The position numbers and the translations under genes were made by a program. The notes under the pieces are model-generated. The model searched no databases. It saw nothing but the letters and a program-made list of their open reading frames with translations, and was not told where the DNA came from. Shown here piece by piece: positions 24,190-33,319 of a DNA stretch of 64,000 nucleotides (positions are counted from its first letter, which is position 1; every line of letters starts with the position of its first letter). Location of the stretch: contig NZ_BMQP01000019.1 of the NCBI RefSeq assembly GCF_014648175.1, positions 1 through 64,000 on the forward strand, written 5' to 3'. This DNA comes from Planobispora rosea (GTDB taxonomy: Bacteria > Actinomycetota > Actinomycetes > Streptosporangiales > Streptosporangiaceae).

Positions 24190-25143
24190 AGAGCGCTCGA
24201 GGGCCGTTACCGCAGGCTGCTGGCCTGGTACCCCGCGGACCACCGGGCACGCCACGAGGAGGAGATGCTCGGGGTGCTCCTGGCCGGGGCCGATCCGGGC
24301 CGCAGGCTCCCGGACCCGCGCGACGTCTTCGACCTCCTCCGCGGCGCGGTCGTCATCCGCGCCCAGCGGCTTCTCGGGCCCGAGTCGTCCGCTCACTGGC
24401 GCGACGCGCTGAACGTCGCCGCGGTCATCGCTCCGATCTTCTTTCTCGTCCTCGCCACCAGCCCCATCGCCATCACGCCGTTCATCGGAGGAGAGGCGTC
24501 CCTGCGCGACCACCTGCTCGCCCTCGGCCTGGTGGTCCTGCCGGACGCGCTCATCCTCCTGCTGGTGCTGCGCGGGCCGCGCCGGGCGGCGGTGGCCTGG
24601 GCGTGGATATGGGGCCTCAGCGGGCCCGTCCTGACCTACTACGGGTCCGCGGCCCTGTTCGGGTGGGGAGCCGTCGCGGCGGAGCCGCTCGATCTCTCCT
24701 CCGTCGTCTCCCCGTACCTGCCGGGCGTCCTCACCGCCGTGCTGATAACCCTCGCCTCCCGCCCGGCCGAGGGCGTGGACCTGGTGGGACGCGGCGCCCT
24801 GATCCGCTGGACGACCGTCTCCGCCCTGGCGCTGGCGGTGACGACCGTCATCTGGAACGCGTTCATGGTCGACTTCTTCATCGAGCAGATGGCCGTCCCG
24901 GCCCTGGTCGCCATGGCCTGCGGGGCCGGCTGCCGCACCCCGGTGGGCCGGCGCGCCGTCGTGCTCCTGCTCCCGATCATCCTGACGGTCGCGGGTCAGC
25001 AGGTCTTCGCGCAGATCCAGATGCGGGGCTGGCCGCCCTTCCTGCTGGAGGTGCTCCTGGTGGCCGTCATCTTCACCGTGGCCAGGCGCGGCTTCAAGCC
25101 GTACGGCTCCGGGACGGTCAGCTCACCCGACCGGATCGCCTGA
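24187..25143 (+). CDS. PadR-associated multi-pass membrane protein
   Basis: 318-residue product starting VRALEGRYRRLLAWYPADHRARHEEEMLGVLL, a soluble N-terminal module often found in membrane proteins paired with PadR regulators, followed by about eight hydrophobic segments. I start at GTG 24187, preceded by GGAGGAGG; the frame is open back to GTG 24058 (361 residues), but that extension is low-complexity Gly/Ala sequence from the tandem element. The 3' end overlaps aroE by 26 bp, convergent. Function unknown; an envelope-stress or transport-related role under PadR control is only a guess. Confidence 0.75.
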   Translation: MRALEGRYRRLLAWYPADHRARHEEEMLGVLLAGADPGRRLPDPRDVFDLLRGAVVIRAQRLLGPESSAHWRDALNVAAVIAPIFFLVLATSPIAITPFIGGEASLRDHLLALGLVVLPDALILLLVLRGPRRAAVAWAWIWGLSGPVLTYYGSAALFGWGAVAAEPLDLSSVVSPYLPGVLTAVLITLASRPAEGVDLVGRGALIRWTTVSALALAVTTVIWNAFMVDFFIEQMAVPALVAMACGAGCRTPVGRRAVVLLLPIILTVAGQQVFAQIQMRGWPPFLLEVLLVAVIFTVARRGFKPYGSGTVSSPDRIA

Positions 25144-25948
25144 GGATCTCGGCCTCCCCGGCCGCGCGCATCGCCTCGACGGGGACGTCGGTCCGGCCGG
25201 TCATCAGCTCGACCTGCCGGACCGCCTGGTGCAGCAGCATCGGGAACCCGCCGATCACGGTGCCGCCCGCCCGCTCCACTGCCGCGGCCAGGCGGGTGGG
25301 CCAGGGGGCGTAGACCACGTCGAAGACCGCGGGCACCCGGCCCGCCACCGTCCCGGCGAGGCCGTCGGCCGCGCCGGAGGGCAGTGTCGAGACGAGGAGG
25401 TCGACGTCCAGGGCGGTGTCGAGCTTGTCGAAGGTCCGCGTCTCCAGCGCGATCCCCAGCCGCTCGGCCACCTCGGCGGTCTCCCCCGCCCTGGCCGGGT
25501 CGCGGACCACCAGGGTCGCCCCGCCCAGGCCCAGCTCGCGCAGGGCGGCCAGGGTGGAGGCCGCCGTGGCGCCGCCGCCGAGGACCGTCGCCGAGCGGGG
25601 CGCGGCCACTCCGGCCTCGGCCAGCGCCCGGACGATGCCGTACACGTCGGTGTTGTCGCCGTACCGGGCCCCGTCGCGGAAGACCACGGTGTTGGCCCCG
25701 CCCACCTCGACGGCGAGCTCGGAGACCTCGTCGAGCAGCGGCAGCACGGCCCGCTTGAGCGGCATGGTCAGCGAGAGCCCGGCCCACCCGGGGCCGAGCC
25801 CGTCCAGCAGCGCCGCAAGCCCCGCCTCGTCGCACTCGATCGCCTCGTAGCTCCAGCCGTCCAGACCGAGCCCCGCGTAGGCGGCCCGGTGCAGGTACGG
25901 CGAGAGCGAGTGGGCGATGGGGGATCCGAGAACCGCGGCCCGCGTCAT
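25118..25948 (-). CDS. aroE: Shikimate dehydrogenase
   Basis: NADPH-dependent reduction of 3-dehydroshikimate in aromatic amino acid synthesis. The 276-residue product has SPIAHSLSP (about 9-17), the catalytic lysine in LSLTMPLK, GDNTD, the Rossmann loop VLGGGATAAS and GGFPMLLHQA near the C terminus. The ATG overlaps the mltG stop (ATGA). The 3' end overlaps the convergent membrane-protein gene by 26 bp, so the last residues of both proteins are encoded by the same DNA. Confidence 0.94.
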   Translation of the reverse strand: MTRAAVLGSPIAHSLSPYLHRAAYAGLGLDGWSYEAIECDEAGLAALLDGLGPGWAGLSLTMPLKRAVLPLLDEVSELAVEVGGANTVVFRDGARYGDNTDVYGIVRALAEAGVAAPRSATVLGGGATAASTLAALRELGLGGATLVVRDPARAGETAEVAERLGIALETRTFDKLDTALDVDLLVSTLPSGAADGLAGTVAGRVPAVFDVVYAPWPTRLAAAVERAGGTVIGGFPMLLHQAVRQVELMTGRTDVPVEAMRAAGEAEILRRSGRVS

Positions 25949-27105
25949 CCGTTTCCTTGCCTCTGCTGGCCCTGGTTCCGCTCGAACTCGGCCTTGATCT
26001 TCAAGAAGTCGTCTTCGGTGGAGACGAACTTGGTGATGCCCCGCTCCGGATCGGTGGTCACGAACCAGCGCCAGTCGCCCTCGGTGGGGTTGAGCGCGGC
26101 CTGGATGGCGTGGTCACCGGGGTTGGCGATCGGTCCGGGCGGCAGCCCGAGCCGCCGGTAGGTGTTGTAGGGGGAGTCGCTCTCGATGTCGGCGTTGGAG
26201 GCGGCGATGCCGTACTTGTTCAGCGCGTAGAAGATCGTGCTGTCCATCTCCAGCTTCTGGTCCACCTTGAGCCGGTTGTAGATGACACGGGCGATCTTGC
26301 CCATGTCGTCGACGTTGCCGGCCTCGGCCTGCACGATGCTGGCGATGGTCATGATCTCGTGCGGGGTGCGGCCCATCTCCTTGGCCCCGGCCACCAGCCG
26401 CTCCTTCTCGGCGGTCTGGTTGAAGCGGTCGACCATCGCGGTGAGGATGTCGGCGGCCGACATCTTGGGCGTGATGTCGTAGGTGGCGGGGAAGGCGTAG
26501 CCCTCCAGTCTGCCCTTGGCGTAGGAGGGCAGGCCCAGCGCCTCGGCGTCCTTGGCCGCCTGCTGGAACTCCTTCAGCGGCTTGCCCGTCGCCTTGGCCA
26601 GGGTGACCAGGGTGTCGGACAGGCGCAGTCCCTCCTTGAGGGTGACCCGGTCCACCATCTGCTTGCTCGGGTCGAGCAGTTCGACGGCCGCGGCGCCGGA
26701 CATCTGCTTGCGCAGTTCGTAGACACCGGGCTGGAACGAGGCGCTCTTGCCCGCGGCCTCGGCCGCGTCGGTGAACGCGCGGGCGCTCTTGACCACGCCC
26801 TGCTCCTCCAGGGTCTGCCCGATGGCGGCGCTGCTCTGTCCCTGCTTGATCTCCACCAGGACCTTACCGGTGCCCTGCCCGGTGTAGTCCTCGACGGTCA
26901 TCGCGTCGCGCAACCACGTGTAGCCGTAGTAGCCGCCTCCGCCGAGACCGCCGACCAGGATGATGACCGCCAGCAGAGGGGCCAGGAAGCCGCCCTTGTT
27001 GCGCCGTCGCTTCCGGCGCCGGCCACGGCCCGCGCGGGAGCCGCGCGGCGAGCGACCATCGTCGCTGTCCGCGCCAACGAGGAAATCCATGTCGAGATCG
27101 TTCAT
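25945..27105 (-). CDS. mltG: Endolytic murein transglycosylase MltG (YceG)
   Basis: Membrane-anchored lytic transglycosylase that cuts nascent glycan strands. The 386-residue product has an N-terminal cytoplasmic Arg/Lys-rich region (about 20-40), one membrane segment (about 42-64), a LysM-like region and the YceG core with the catalytic Glu in IASIVQAEAGN and the signature YNTYRRLGLPPGPIANPG. The ATG 27105 is preferred; a TTG at 27120 would add five residues. The order alaS-ruvX-mltG-aroE is conserved in actinobacteria. Confidence 0.92.
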   Translation of the reverse strand: MNDLDMDFLVGADSDDGRSPRGSRAGRGRRRKRRRNKGGFLAPLLAVIILVGGLGGGGYYGYTWLRDAMTVEDYTGQGTGKVLVEIKQGQSSAAIGQTLEEQGVVKSARAFTDAAEAAGKSASFQPGVYELRKQMSGAAAVELLDPSKQMVDRVTLKEGLRLSDTLVTLAKATGKPLKEFQQAAKDAEALGLPSYAKGRLEGYAFPATYDITPKMSAADILTAMVDRFNQTAEKERLVAGAKEMGRTPHEIMTIASIVQAEAGNVDDMGKIARVIYNRLKVDQKLEMDSTIFYALNKYGIAASNADIESDSPYNTYRRLGLPPGPIANPGDHAIQAALNPTEGDWRWFVTTDPERGITKFVSTEDDFLKIKAEFERNQGQQRQGNG

Positions 27106-27439
27106 AGCTGCGCTGGCCAATCTCCCGGCACGGGCGACCCGGCGTCAAGCAAGTGTGCCAAACCATGGGGAACCACCGAGCTAAATGTACCCATCGGCCG
27201 GGCACCTTCCCTCGGTGTCCCGGCAGGTGCCGCCACGCACGCTGGGACGGGGGGTGTTCCGCCGGGCATCAACACGCTCCAGCGAATCTGTTCAGCTCTT
27301 CCCGGTATCTCACGAACTCACTCTCTTTGTCAGTGAATTTCGTGATTCTATGCTCTGGGCTGGTCACGACAAACCTGACCTGTCATCTTCCGCATGGCTC
27401 ACGGCCCTGGCGAGGACCGGCCCGAGGACGTCGCGAATC
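27106..27439 (-). promoter_or_regulatory. ruvX-mltG intergenic region with promoter and inverted repeat
   Basis: 334 bp without a confident gene. On the minus strand TTGTCG (27367-27372), 16 bp, TAGAAT (27345-27350) form a likely promoter for mltG-aroE. Immediately downstream is an imperfect 13-14-bp inverted repeat (27310-27322 and 27332-27345, TCACGAA.. /..TTCGTGA), which could be an operator or an RNA hairpin. A 14-codon frame at 27269-27313 (VRYREELNRFAGAC) begins inside the repeat; it may be a leader peptide or chance. Confidence 0.5.
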
Positions 27440-27898
27440 TCACGGCGTGAGGCCGACGGGACTCCCCGGTCGCCTGCCGGTGGCGCGCTCGGCGTCCAGG
27501 GCGGCCTGGAGCAGCACGACCGCCGCCGCCTGGTCGACCACGCCGCGCTGGTTCTTCGCCTTCACCCCGCTGGCCCGCAGGCCCTGCTGGGCGGTGACCG
27601 TGGTGAGCCGCTCGTCGAACAGCCGCACCGGGACCGGATCGAGCCGCGCGGCGATCTTGGCCGCGAAGTCGCGGGCCAGTCCGGCCGCCTGTCCCTCGCG
27701 GCCGGACAGGGAGGTCGGCAGGCCGACCACGACCTCGATCACCTCGTGCTCGGCCGCGATCCCGGCGATCCGGTCCAGATCGCCCTTGCCCCGCCGTACG
27801 GTCTCCACCGGCGTGGCCAGCAGCCCCGAGGGGTCGCTGCGGGCCACGCCGATGCGGACCGAGCCGACGTCGACGCCGAGGCGCACGCCGTTCCTCAT
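27440..27898 (-). CDS. ruvX: Holliday junction resolvase-like protein RuvX (YqgF)
   Basis: 152-residue RNase H-fold protein implicated in pre-16S rRNA maturation and in resolvase activity. It shows LGVDVGSVRIGVA (first acidic residue), VVVGLPTSLSGREG, LFDERLTTV and VVDQAAAVVLLQ, the four family blocks. The ATG 27898 has GAGGA about 8 nt upstream. It follows alaS after 16 bp, the usual alaS-ruvX order. Confidence 0.93.
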   Translation of the reverse strand: MRNGVRLGVDVGSVRIGVARSDPSGLLATPVETVRRGKGDLDRIAGIAAEHEVIEVVVGLPTSLSGREGQAAGLARDFAAKIAARLDPVPVRLFDERLTTVTAQQGLRASGVKAKNQRGVVDQAAAVVLLQAALDAERATGRRPGSPVGLTP

Positions 27899-27914
27899 CG
27901 CCGGGTCCTCACCG

Positions 27915-30587
27915 TCAGGACAGCGCCTGGGCGATCGCCTGCTCGACGGCGCCGAGGGCGTCGCCGATCGCCTCGGGACGGGCGCCGCCGCCCTGGGCGA
28001 TGTCGTCCTTGCCGCCACCGCCGCCGCCGAGGGCCTTGGCGGCCACGCCGACCAGGCTGCCCGCCTTCAGGCCGCGCGTGCGCCCGGCGTCGTTGACCAC
28101 GGCGACGACGACCGGCCGGTCGGCGGGGACGCCGGCGACCACGACCACCGCGGCGCGGTCGGCGGGGAAGCGCCCGCGCACGTCGAGGGCGAGCTTGCGC
28201 AGGTCGTCGGCGGAGGTGCCGTCGGGCGCGCGGTGCGTCACGGCGGAGACGCCGTGCACGTCGCGGGCGCCCGCGGCCAGCTCGCCGGCGACGGCGAGAA
28301 CCTGGGCCGAGCGGAGCCGCTCCAGTTCCTTCTCGGCGGTGCGCAGCCGGGTGACGATGCCCTCGATGCGCTCGGGCAGCTCCTCCCGGCGGGCCTTGAG
28401 CTGCTCGGACAGCTGGGCGACGAGCACGCTCTCACGGGCCAGGAAGCGGAAGGCGTCCAGGCCGACCAGGGCCTCCACCCGGCGCACGCCGGCGCCGATC
28501 GAGGACTCGCCCAGCACCTTGACCAGGCCGAGCTGGCCGGAGTTGCTGACGTGGGTGCCGCCGCACAGTTCGCGGGAGTAGTCGCCCACCTCGACGATGC
28601 GGACCACGTCGCCGTACTTCTCGCCGAACAGGGCCAGCGCGCCCATCGCCCGGGCCTCGGCCTGGGAGGTGTGGAAGGCGTTGACCTGGAGGTCGTTGAT
28701 CAGGACGGCGTTGACCTCGTCCTCGACGTCGCGCAGCACGCTGGGCGGCACGGCGCCGGCGGAGGTGAAGTCGAAGCGGAAGCGGCCGGGCGAGTTCTCC
28801 GAGCCGGCCTGGGCCGCCGTCTCGCCCAGCGCGTTGCGGAAGCCGCGGTGCACCAGGTGGGTGGCGGTGTGGCTGCGGGAGATGGCGCGGCGGCGCTCGA
28901 CGTCGATCTCGGCCTCGGCCTGGTCGCCCACCCGGATCTCACCGGCGCGGACCTTGCCGCGGTGCACGATGACGCCGGCCACCGGGGACTGCACGTCCAC
29001 GATCTCGACCTCGGCCCCGGAGGTGCGGATGACGCCCTGGTCGGCGAGCTGGCCGCCGCCCTCGGCGTAGAAGGGGGTACGGCCCAGCACGACCTCGACC
29101 ATGCTCCCGGCGCCCGCCGCCGGGACCGGGGCGCCGTCGGCGAGCAGGCCGATGACCTCCGTCTCGGCGGTCACCTGGTCGTAGCCGAGGAACTCGACCT
29201 TGCCGGCCTTCTCCAGGATCTGCCCGAAGACCGAGATGTCGGCGTTGCCGGTCTTCTTGGCGGCGGCGTCGGCCTTGGCCCGGTCGCGCTGCTCCTTCAT
29301 CAGCCGGCGGAAGCCCTCCTCGTCGACCTTCAGGCCCTGCTCGGAGGCCATCTCCAGGGTCAGGTCGATCGGGAAGCCGTAGGTGTCGTGGAGCTGGAAC
29401 GCCTGCTCGCCGGCCAGCACGTTCCGGCCCTTGCGCTTGGTCTCCTCCACGGCCACGTCGAAGATCGCGGTGCCGGTGCGCAGGGTGCCGAGGAAGGACG
29501 CCTCCTCGGCGTCGACGACCCCGTGGATCTGCGGGGCGTCGGCCTTGAGCTCGGGGTACAGCTCGCCCATCACGTCGATCGCGACGGCGGTCAGTTCGTG
29601 CATGTAGCGCTCCTCGCCGGAGCCCAGCAGGCGCAGGTTCCGGATCGAGCGGCGCAGGATGCGGCGGAGCACGTAGCCCCGGCCCTCGTTGCCGGGCAGC
29701 ACGCCGTCGGCGACCAGCATGGTGCTGGTGCGGACGTGGTCGGCGACCACGCGCAGGCTGACGTCGGAGCGCTCGTCGCGGCCGTAGCGGGTCTTGGTGA
29801 GCTCGGCGGCGCGGTCAAGGATCTTGTAGGTGGTGTCGATCTCGTAGATGTTGTCGACGCCCTGCAGGATCGCGGCCATGCGCTCCAGGCCCATGCCGGT
29901 GTCGACGCTCTTGGCGGGCAGCTCGCCGACGACGTCGAAGTCGGTCTTGCTGCGGACCGTGCCGAGCTGGAACTGCATGAAGACGTTGTTCCACACCTCG
30001 AGGTAGCGGTTCTCGTCGGCGACGGGACCGCCCTCGCGGCCGTACTCCGGGCCGCGGTCGTAGTAGATCTCGGTGCACGGCCCGCCCGGCCCGGGCACGC
30101 CCATGTGCCAGTAGTTGTCGGCCAGGCCGCGGCGCTGGATGCGCTCCAGCGGCATCCCGGCCCGCCGGTGCCAGATCTCGGCGGCCTCGTCGTCGTCGTG
30201 GAAGACGGTGACCCAGAGCCGCTCCTCCGGGAAGCCGAAGCCGCCGTCGGCCTCGGAGGTGGTCAGCAGTTCCCAGGCGAACGGGATCGCCTGGTCCTTG
30301 AAGTAGTCGCCGAAGGAGAAGTTGCCGAGCATCTGGAAGAAGGTGGCGTGCCGGGTGGTCTTGCCGACCTCGTCGATGTCCGGGGTGCGCACGCACTTCT
30401 GCACGCTGGCGGCCCGCTTGTAGGGGGGCTTGCGCTGACCCAGGAAGTAGGGCTTGAAGGGGACCATGCCCGCGGGGACCAGGAGCAGCGTCGGGTCCTC
30501 GGCGATCAGGCTGGCCGAGGGCACGACGGTGTGCCCACGCTCCTCGAAGAAGCGCAGGAAGCGGCGGGCGATCTCTGCCGACTCCAT
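27915..30587 (-). CDS. alaS: Alanyl-tRNA synthetase
   Basis: Class II synthetase charging and proofreading tRNA-Ala. The 890-residue product includes the catalytic domain (about 1-360; MLGNFSFGDYFK, GMGLERMA), the editing domain with the zinc site HTATHLVH (about 570-580) and CGGTHVSNSG, and a C-terminal DHHA1/C-Ala region (GGGGGGKDDIAQGGG). I prefer ATG 30587 (MESAEIARRFLRFFEERGH, the common start) with GGATGG upstream; ATG 30599 would overlap the previous gene. Confidence 0.97.
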   Translation of the reverse strand: MESAEIARRFLRFFEERGHTVVPSASLIAEDPTLLLVPAGMVPFKPYFLGQRKPPYKRAASVQKCVRTPDIDEVGKTTRHATFFQMLGNFSFGDYFKDQAIPFAWELLTTSEADGGFGFPEERLWVTVFHDDDEAAEIWHRRAGMPLERIQRRGLADNYWHMGVPGPGGPCTEIYYDRGPEYGREGGPVADENRYLEVWNNVFMQFQLGTVRSKTDFDVVGELPAKSVDTGMGLERMAAILQGVDNIYEIDTTYKILDRAAELTKTRYGRDERSDVSLRVVADHVRTSTMLVADGVLPGNEGRGYVLRRILRRSIRNLRLLGSGEERYMHELTAVAIDVMGELYPELKADAPQIHGVVDAEEASFLGTLRTGTAIFDVAVEETKRKGRNVLAGEQAFQLHDTYGFPIDLTLEMASEQGLKVDEEGFRRLMKEQRDRAKADAAAKKTGNADISVFGQILEKAGKVEFLGYDQVTAETEVIGLLADGAPVPAAGAGSMVEVVLGRTPFYAEGGGQLADQGVIRTSGAEVEIVDVQSPVAGVIVHRGKVRAGEIRVGDQAEAEIDVERRRAISRSHTATHLVHRGFRNALGETAAQAGSENSPGRFRFDFTSAGAVPPSVLRDVEDEVNAVLINDLQVNAFHTSQAEARAMGALALFGEKYGDVVRIVEVGDYSRELCGGTHVSNSGQLGLVKVLGESSIGAGVRRVEALVGLDAFRFLARESVLVAQLSEQLKARREELPERIEGIVTRLRTAEKELERLRSAQVLAVAGELAAGARDVHGVSAVTHRAPDGTSADDLRKLALDVRGRFPADRAAVVVVAGVPADRPVVVAVVNDAGRTRGLKAGSLVGVAAKALGGGGGGKDDIAQGGGARPEAIGDALGAVEQAIAQALS

Positions 30588-30588
30588 G

Positions 30589-30858
30589 TCAGCGGCCATC
30601 CTTTACGTCGTAGTGATAGGTGTTTTCCACGGTGGTGTCTTCCACAGTGTCGAGCCCGAAGCGGGCCCGCAACTCGGTTTCCCGCCTGGCGGCGACCTCC
30701 CGCGCGTCCCCCGCGATGTCCCTGGCCTGCTCCAGCAGACCGGAGGCGTTGCGGACGGCGCGGCGCGCCACGTGGTTGGGGTGCAGGGCCTGGAGTTTAC
30801 GCATGACCCACACGGCCCCGAAGGCCCCCAGGCCCATGTAGAACAGTCTGCGGATCAT
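30589..30858 (-). CDS. DUF6167-type small membrane-associated protein
   Basis: 89-residue protein: one N-terminal hydrophobic segment (about 3-20, RRLFYMGLGAFGAVWVM) followed by a charged helix (LLEQARDIAGDAREVAARRETELRARFG). It overlaps the DUF948 gene upstream by 4 nt and abuts alaS. The pair is regularly found before alaS in actinobacteria, but no function is known. Confidence 0.8.
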   Translation of the reverse strand: MIRRLFYMGLGAFGAVWVMRKLQALHPNHVARRAVRNASGLLEQARDIAGDAREVAARRETELRARFGLDTVEDTTVENTYHYDVKDGR

Positions 30859-31247
30859 CGCCGCCGCCTCTCCAGCGCGCGGGGCTGCGGCCGGCCCCGG
30901 CCGCGGGCGCCGATGGCCTGCCGGAGTCCGTGGCCGAGCGCCGCGACCTTGATGAGCGGGCGGGTGACCAGCGCCTGGGTGACGTCGCTGACCTTGGCCG
31001 CGTGCCCGCTGACCCGCTTGACGTCGCGGATGACGGCCTCGACCTCGACGAGCTGGCGGTTGGCCTCGCCGACGGTGAGCGCGACCTCCTCCAGCAGGGG
31101 CACCACCCGGCCGTTCAGCTCGGTGACCGCCTTGGTGGTCTCGGTGAGCAACCGGGACAGCTTGAGCAGGACCACGATCAGGAAGCAGACAAGGACCACA
31201 CAGGCCACGGCCGCGATCAGTCCGGCGACCTCTCCAGCGGTAAGCAC
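30855..31247 (-). CDS. DUF948 domain-containing membrane protein
   Basis: 130-residue protein with an N-terminal membrane helix (about 7-29) and an amphipathic helical stretch (LLTETTKAVTELNGRVVPLLEEVALTVGEANRQLVEVE, about 33-70) typical of DUF948, then a basic tail (RGRGRPQPRALERRRR). It is translationally coupled to the following gene by a 4-nt overlap. Role unknown; an envelope or cell-division scaffold is only a suggestion from topology. Confidence 0.82.
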   Translation of the reverse strand: MLTAGEVAGLIAAVACVVLVCFLIVVLLKLSRLLTETTKAVTELNGRVVPLLEEVALTVGEANRQLVEVEAVIRDVKRVSGHAAKVSDVTQALVTRPLIKVAALGHGLRQAIGARGRGRPQPRALERRRR

Positions 31248-31289
31248 GCGCCGACTCTCCCTACCTCACCCGCCCAGAACGGCACGACC

Positions 31290-32624
31290 CTATCGCGTCT
31301 TGCCGTCTTCTCCCGGCACGCCGCGGAGGAACGCCCGGATCCTGGCCCACCGGTCGGCGAAAGCCGCCTCGGCCCCGTGCCTGGTGGGCTGGTAGTAGCG
31401 GCGGTCGCGGAGCGTGCCGGGAATGTAGTCCTGACGGACCAGTCCGTGCTCGAAGTCGTGGGGGTACTTGTAGCCCTTGCCGTGGCCGAGCTTCCTCGCC
31501 CCGGCGTAGTGGGCGTCGCGCAGGTGGCCGGGGACCTGGCCGATGTCGCCGCGCCGCACGTCCGCCGCGGCCGCGTCGATGGCGCTGATCACCGCGTTGG
31601 ACTTGGGGGCCAGCGCGCAGTGGATGACCGCCTGGGCGAGGTTGAGCCGCCCCTCGGGCAGGCCGATGAGCTCCACCGCCTGGGCCGCGGCCACCGCGAC
31701 CTGCAGGCAGGTCGGGTCGGCCATGCCGACGTCCTCGGAGGCGAAGATCATGATCCGGCGGGCGATGAACCGGGGGTCCTCGCCCGCCTCGATCATCCGG
31801 GCCAGGTAGTGCAGGGCCGCGTCGGCGTCGGAACCGCGCATGCTCTTGATGAAACCGCTGATCACGTCGTAGTGCTGGTCGCCCTGGCGGTCGTAGCGCA
31901 CGGCCGCCTTGTCCACCGCCCGCTCCACCACCTCCACGGTGACCTCGCCGTCGGCGATCAGCGCGGCGGCCTCCAGGTAGGTCAGCGACCGGCGGGCGTC
32001 CCCGCCCGCCAGCCGGACGAGGTGCCCGGTCGCCTCCGGCGTCAGCCGGACCCTCCCGTCCAGGCCGCGGGGGTCGGCGACGGCGCGTTCCAGCACCGTC
32101 CGGACGTCGTCGTCGGAGAGCGGCTCCAGCGTGAGCAGAAGGGAGCGCGACAGCAGCGGCGAGATGACGGAGAAGAACGGGTTCTCCGTGGTGGCCCCGA
32201 TGAAGGTGACCCAGCGGTTCTCCACGGCGGGCAGCAGGGCGTCCTGCTGCGCCTTGTTGAAGCGGTGCACCTCGTCGACGAACAGCACCGTCTGGCGGCC
32301 GGACATGCCCAGCTCGCGCCGGGCCTGCTCGATGGCCGCGCGGACCTCCTTGACGCCCGCGGAGACCGCGGAGACCTCGACGAAACGGCGCCTGGTCACC
32401 CCCGCCACGACGTAGGCGAGGGTGGTCTTGCCGGTGCCCGGAGGCCCCCACAGGAACAGCGACATCGGAGCCTCGGCCTCGACGAGCCGCCGCAGCGGCG
32501 TCCCCGGCCCCAGCAGGTGGCGCTGGCCGATGACCTCGTCCAGGGATCTCGGACGCATCCGGACCGCGAGGGGCTCCTGGCCGCGGTGGGCCTCCTCCGC
32601 CGCCGAGTCGAACAGGCTGTCCAC
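31290..32624 (-). CDS. rarA: Replication-associated recombination protein A (RarA/MgsA)
   Basis: 444-residue AAA+ ATPase acting at stalled forks. Walker A FLWGPPGTGKTT (about 57-68), Walker B LFVDEVHRFNKAQQ, sensor 1 GATTENPFF, arginine-finger region LLSRS, and the C-terminal tetramerisation/clamp-loader-like domain (HYDVISGFIKSMRGSD, YPHDF). The GTG at 32624 gives MDSLFDSAAEEAHRGQEPLAVRMRP, matching the family's start. The gene stands upstream of the DUF948 gene with a 42-bp gap. Confidence 0.94.
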   Translation of the reverse strand: MDSLFDSAAEEAHRGQEPLAVRMRPRSLDEVIGQRHLLGPGTPLRRLVEAEAPMSLFLWGPPGTGKTTLAYVVAGVTRRRFVEVSAVSAGVKEVRAAIEQARRELGMSGRQTVLFVDEVHRFNKAQQDALLPAVENRWVTFIGATTENPFFSVISPLLSRSLLLTLEPLSDDDVRTVLERAVADPRGLDGRVRLTPEATGHLVRLAGGDARRSLTYLEAAALIADGEVTVEVVERAVDKAAVRYDRQGDQHYDVISGFIKSMRGSDADAALHYLARMIEAGEDPRFIARRIMIFASEDVGMADPTCLQVAVAAAQAVELIGLPEGRLNLAQAVIHCALAPKSNAVISAIDAAAADVRRGDIGQVPGHLRDAHYAGARKLGHGKGYKYPHDFEHGLVRQDYIPGTLRDRRYYQPTRHGAEAAFADRWARIRAFLRGVPGEDGKTR

Positions 32625-32646
32625 CCCCCGACAGTACCGTCACCGG

Positions 32647-33108
32647 CTAGTCCGCCCAGACCGCCACGGCCCCGCTGTGACCGGCCCGGGCCACGTAGTA
32701 CCCGGCGGCCACGGCCAGGACGACGGTGAGCGCCGAGACGGCCAGGACCACCGGGCGGCCGAACCGGTCGCCGCGGGTGACGTAGACCAGTCCCAGCGCG
32801 GCCAGCCCCAGCCCGGCCACGACCAGCGTCAGCGGCGTGCCGAAGCTCTCGTGCTCGGCGATGCGCTCTCCCAGCTGCCCCGAGGCGGAGGAGAACCGGC
32901 CCTCCTTGAACGCGATGCCGCTCTGCCGGGCCGCCAGGGTGGCGAGGGGCGCGACCACGGCGAGTCCCAGAACCGCCCAGGTCGTCGCGGCGCGCGTCCG
33001 CGGAGCCAGAGCGTAGACCGCCGCCAGGACCGCGAGCAGAGGTATCAGGACCACGGCCGAATGGGTGATCAGGGGATGGGCGGGAAGGCCGAGAAACTCT
33101 TCGAACAT
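32647..33108 (-). CDS. DUF2231-like four-helix membrane protein
   Basis: 153-residue protein with about four hydrophobic segments and the N-terminal pattern FLGLPAHPLITHSAVVLIPL, characteristic of DUF2231 proteins. A conserved His (PLITH) near the first segment may bind a cofactor in the family, but this is unproven. It is located just upstream of rarA and divergent from the cyclophilin gene. Confidence 0.82.
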   Translation of the reverse strand: MFEEFLGLPAHPLITHSAVVLIPLLAVLAAVYALAPRTRAATTWAVLGLAVVAPLATLAARQSGIAFKEGRFSSASGQLGERIAEHESFGTPLTLVVAGLGLAALGLVYVTRGDRFGRPVVLAVSALTVVLAVAAGYYVARAGHSGAVAVWAD

Positions 33109-33319
33109 GGTGTTGCTCCGGTCGTGCGTAGTTCGTGGTCACCGAGTACGCATCTCACCACGCAGAGGTTCCGGAAGATGTAAAGAGATCCAGCGTTTTC
33201 CCTCCCATCACGTGTGTAGGCATGTGGCAGATTCCGCCACTTACATCCATCACACTCCAGTGCCGGTACGCTTTCGCCGGGTTAACAGTCATAGAACGGC
33301 GATCCTGGAGGACATAGCG

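Noticed and set aside
27153..30806. 1217-codon open frame antisense to alaS
   Set aside because: Long antisense frames are expected in very GC-rich coding DNA; the composition (Val/Leu/Gly/His runs) is that of a shadow, and alaS on the other strand is unmistakable.
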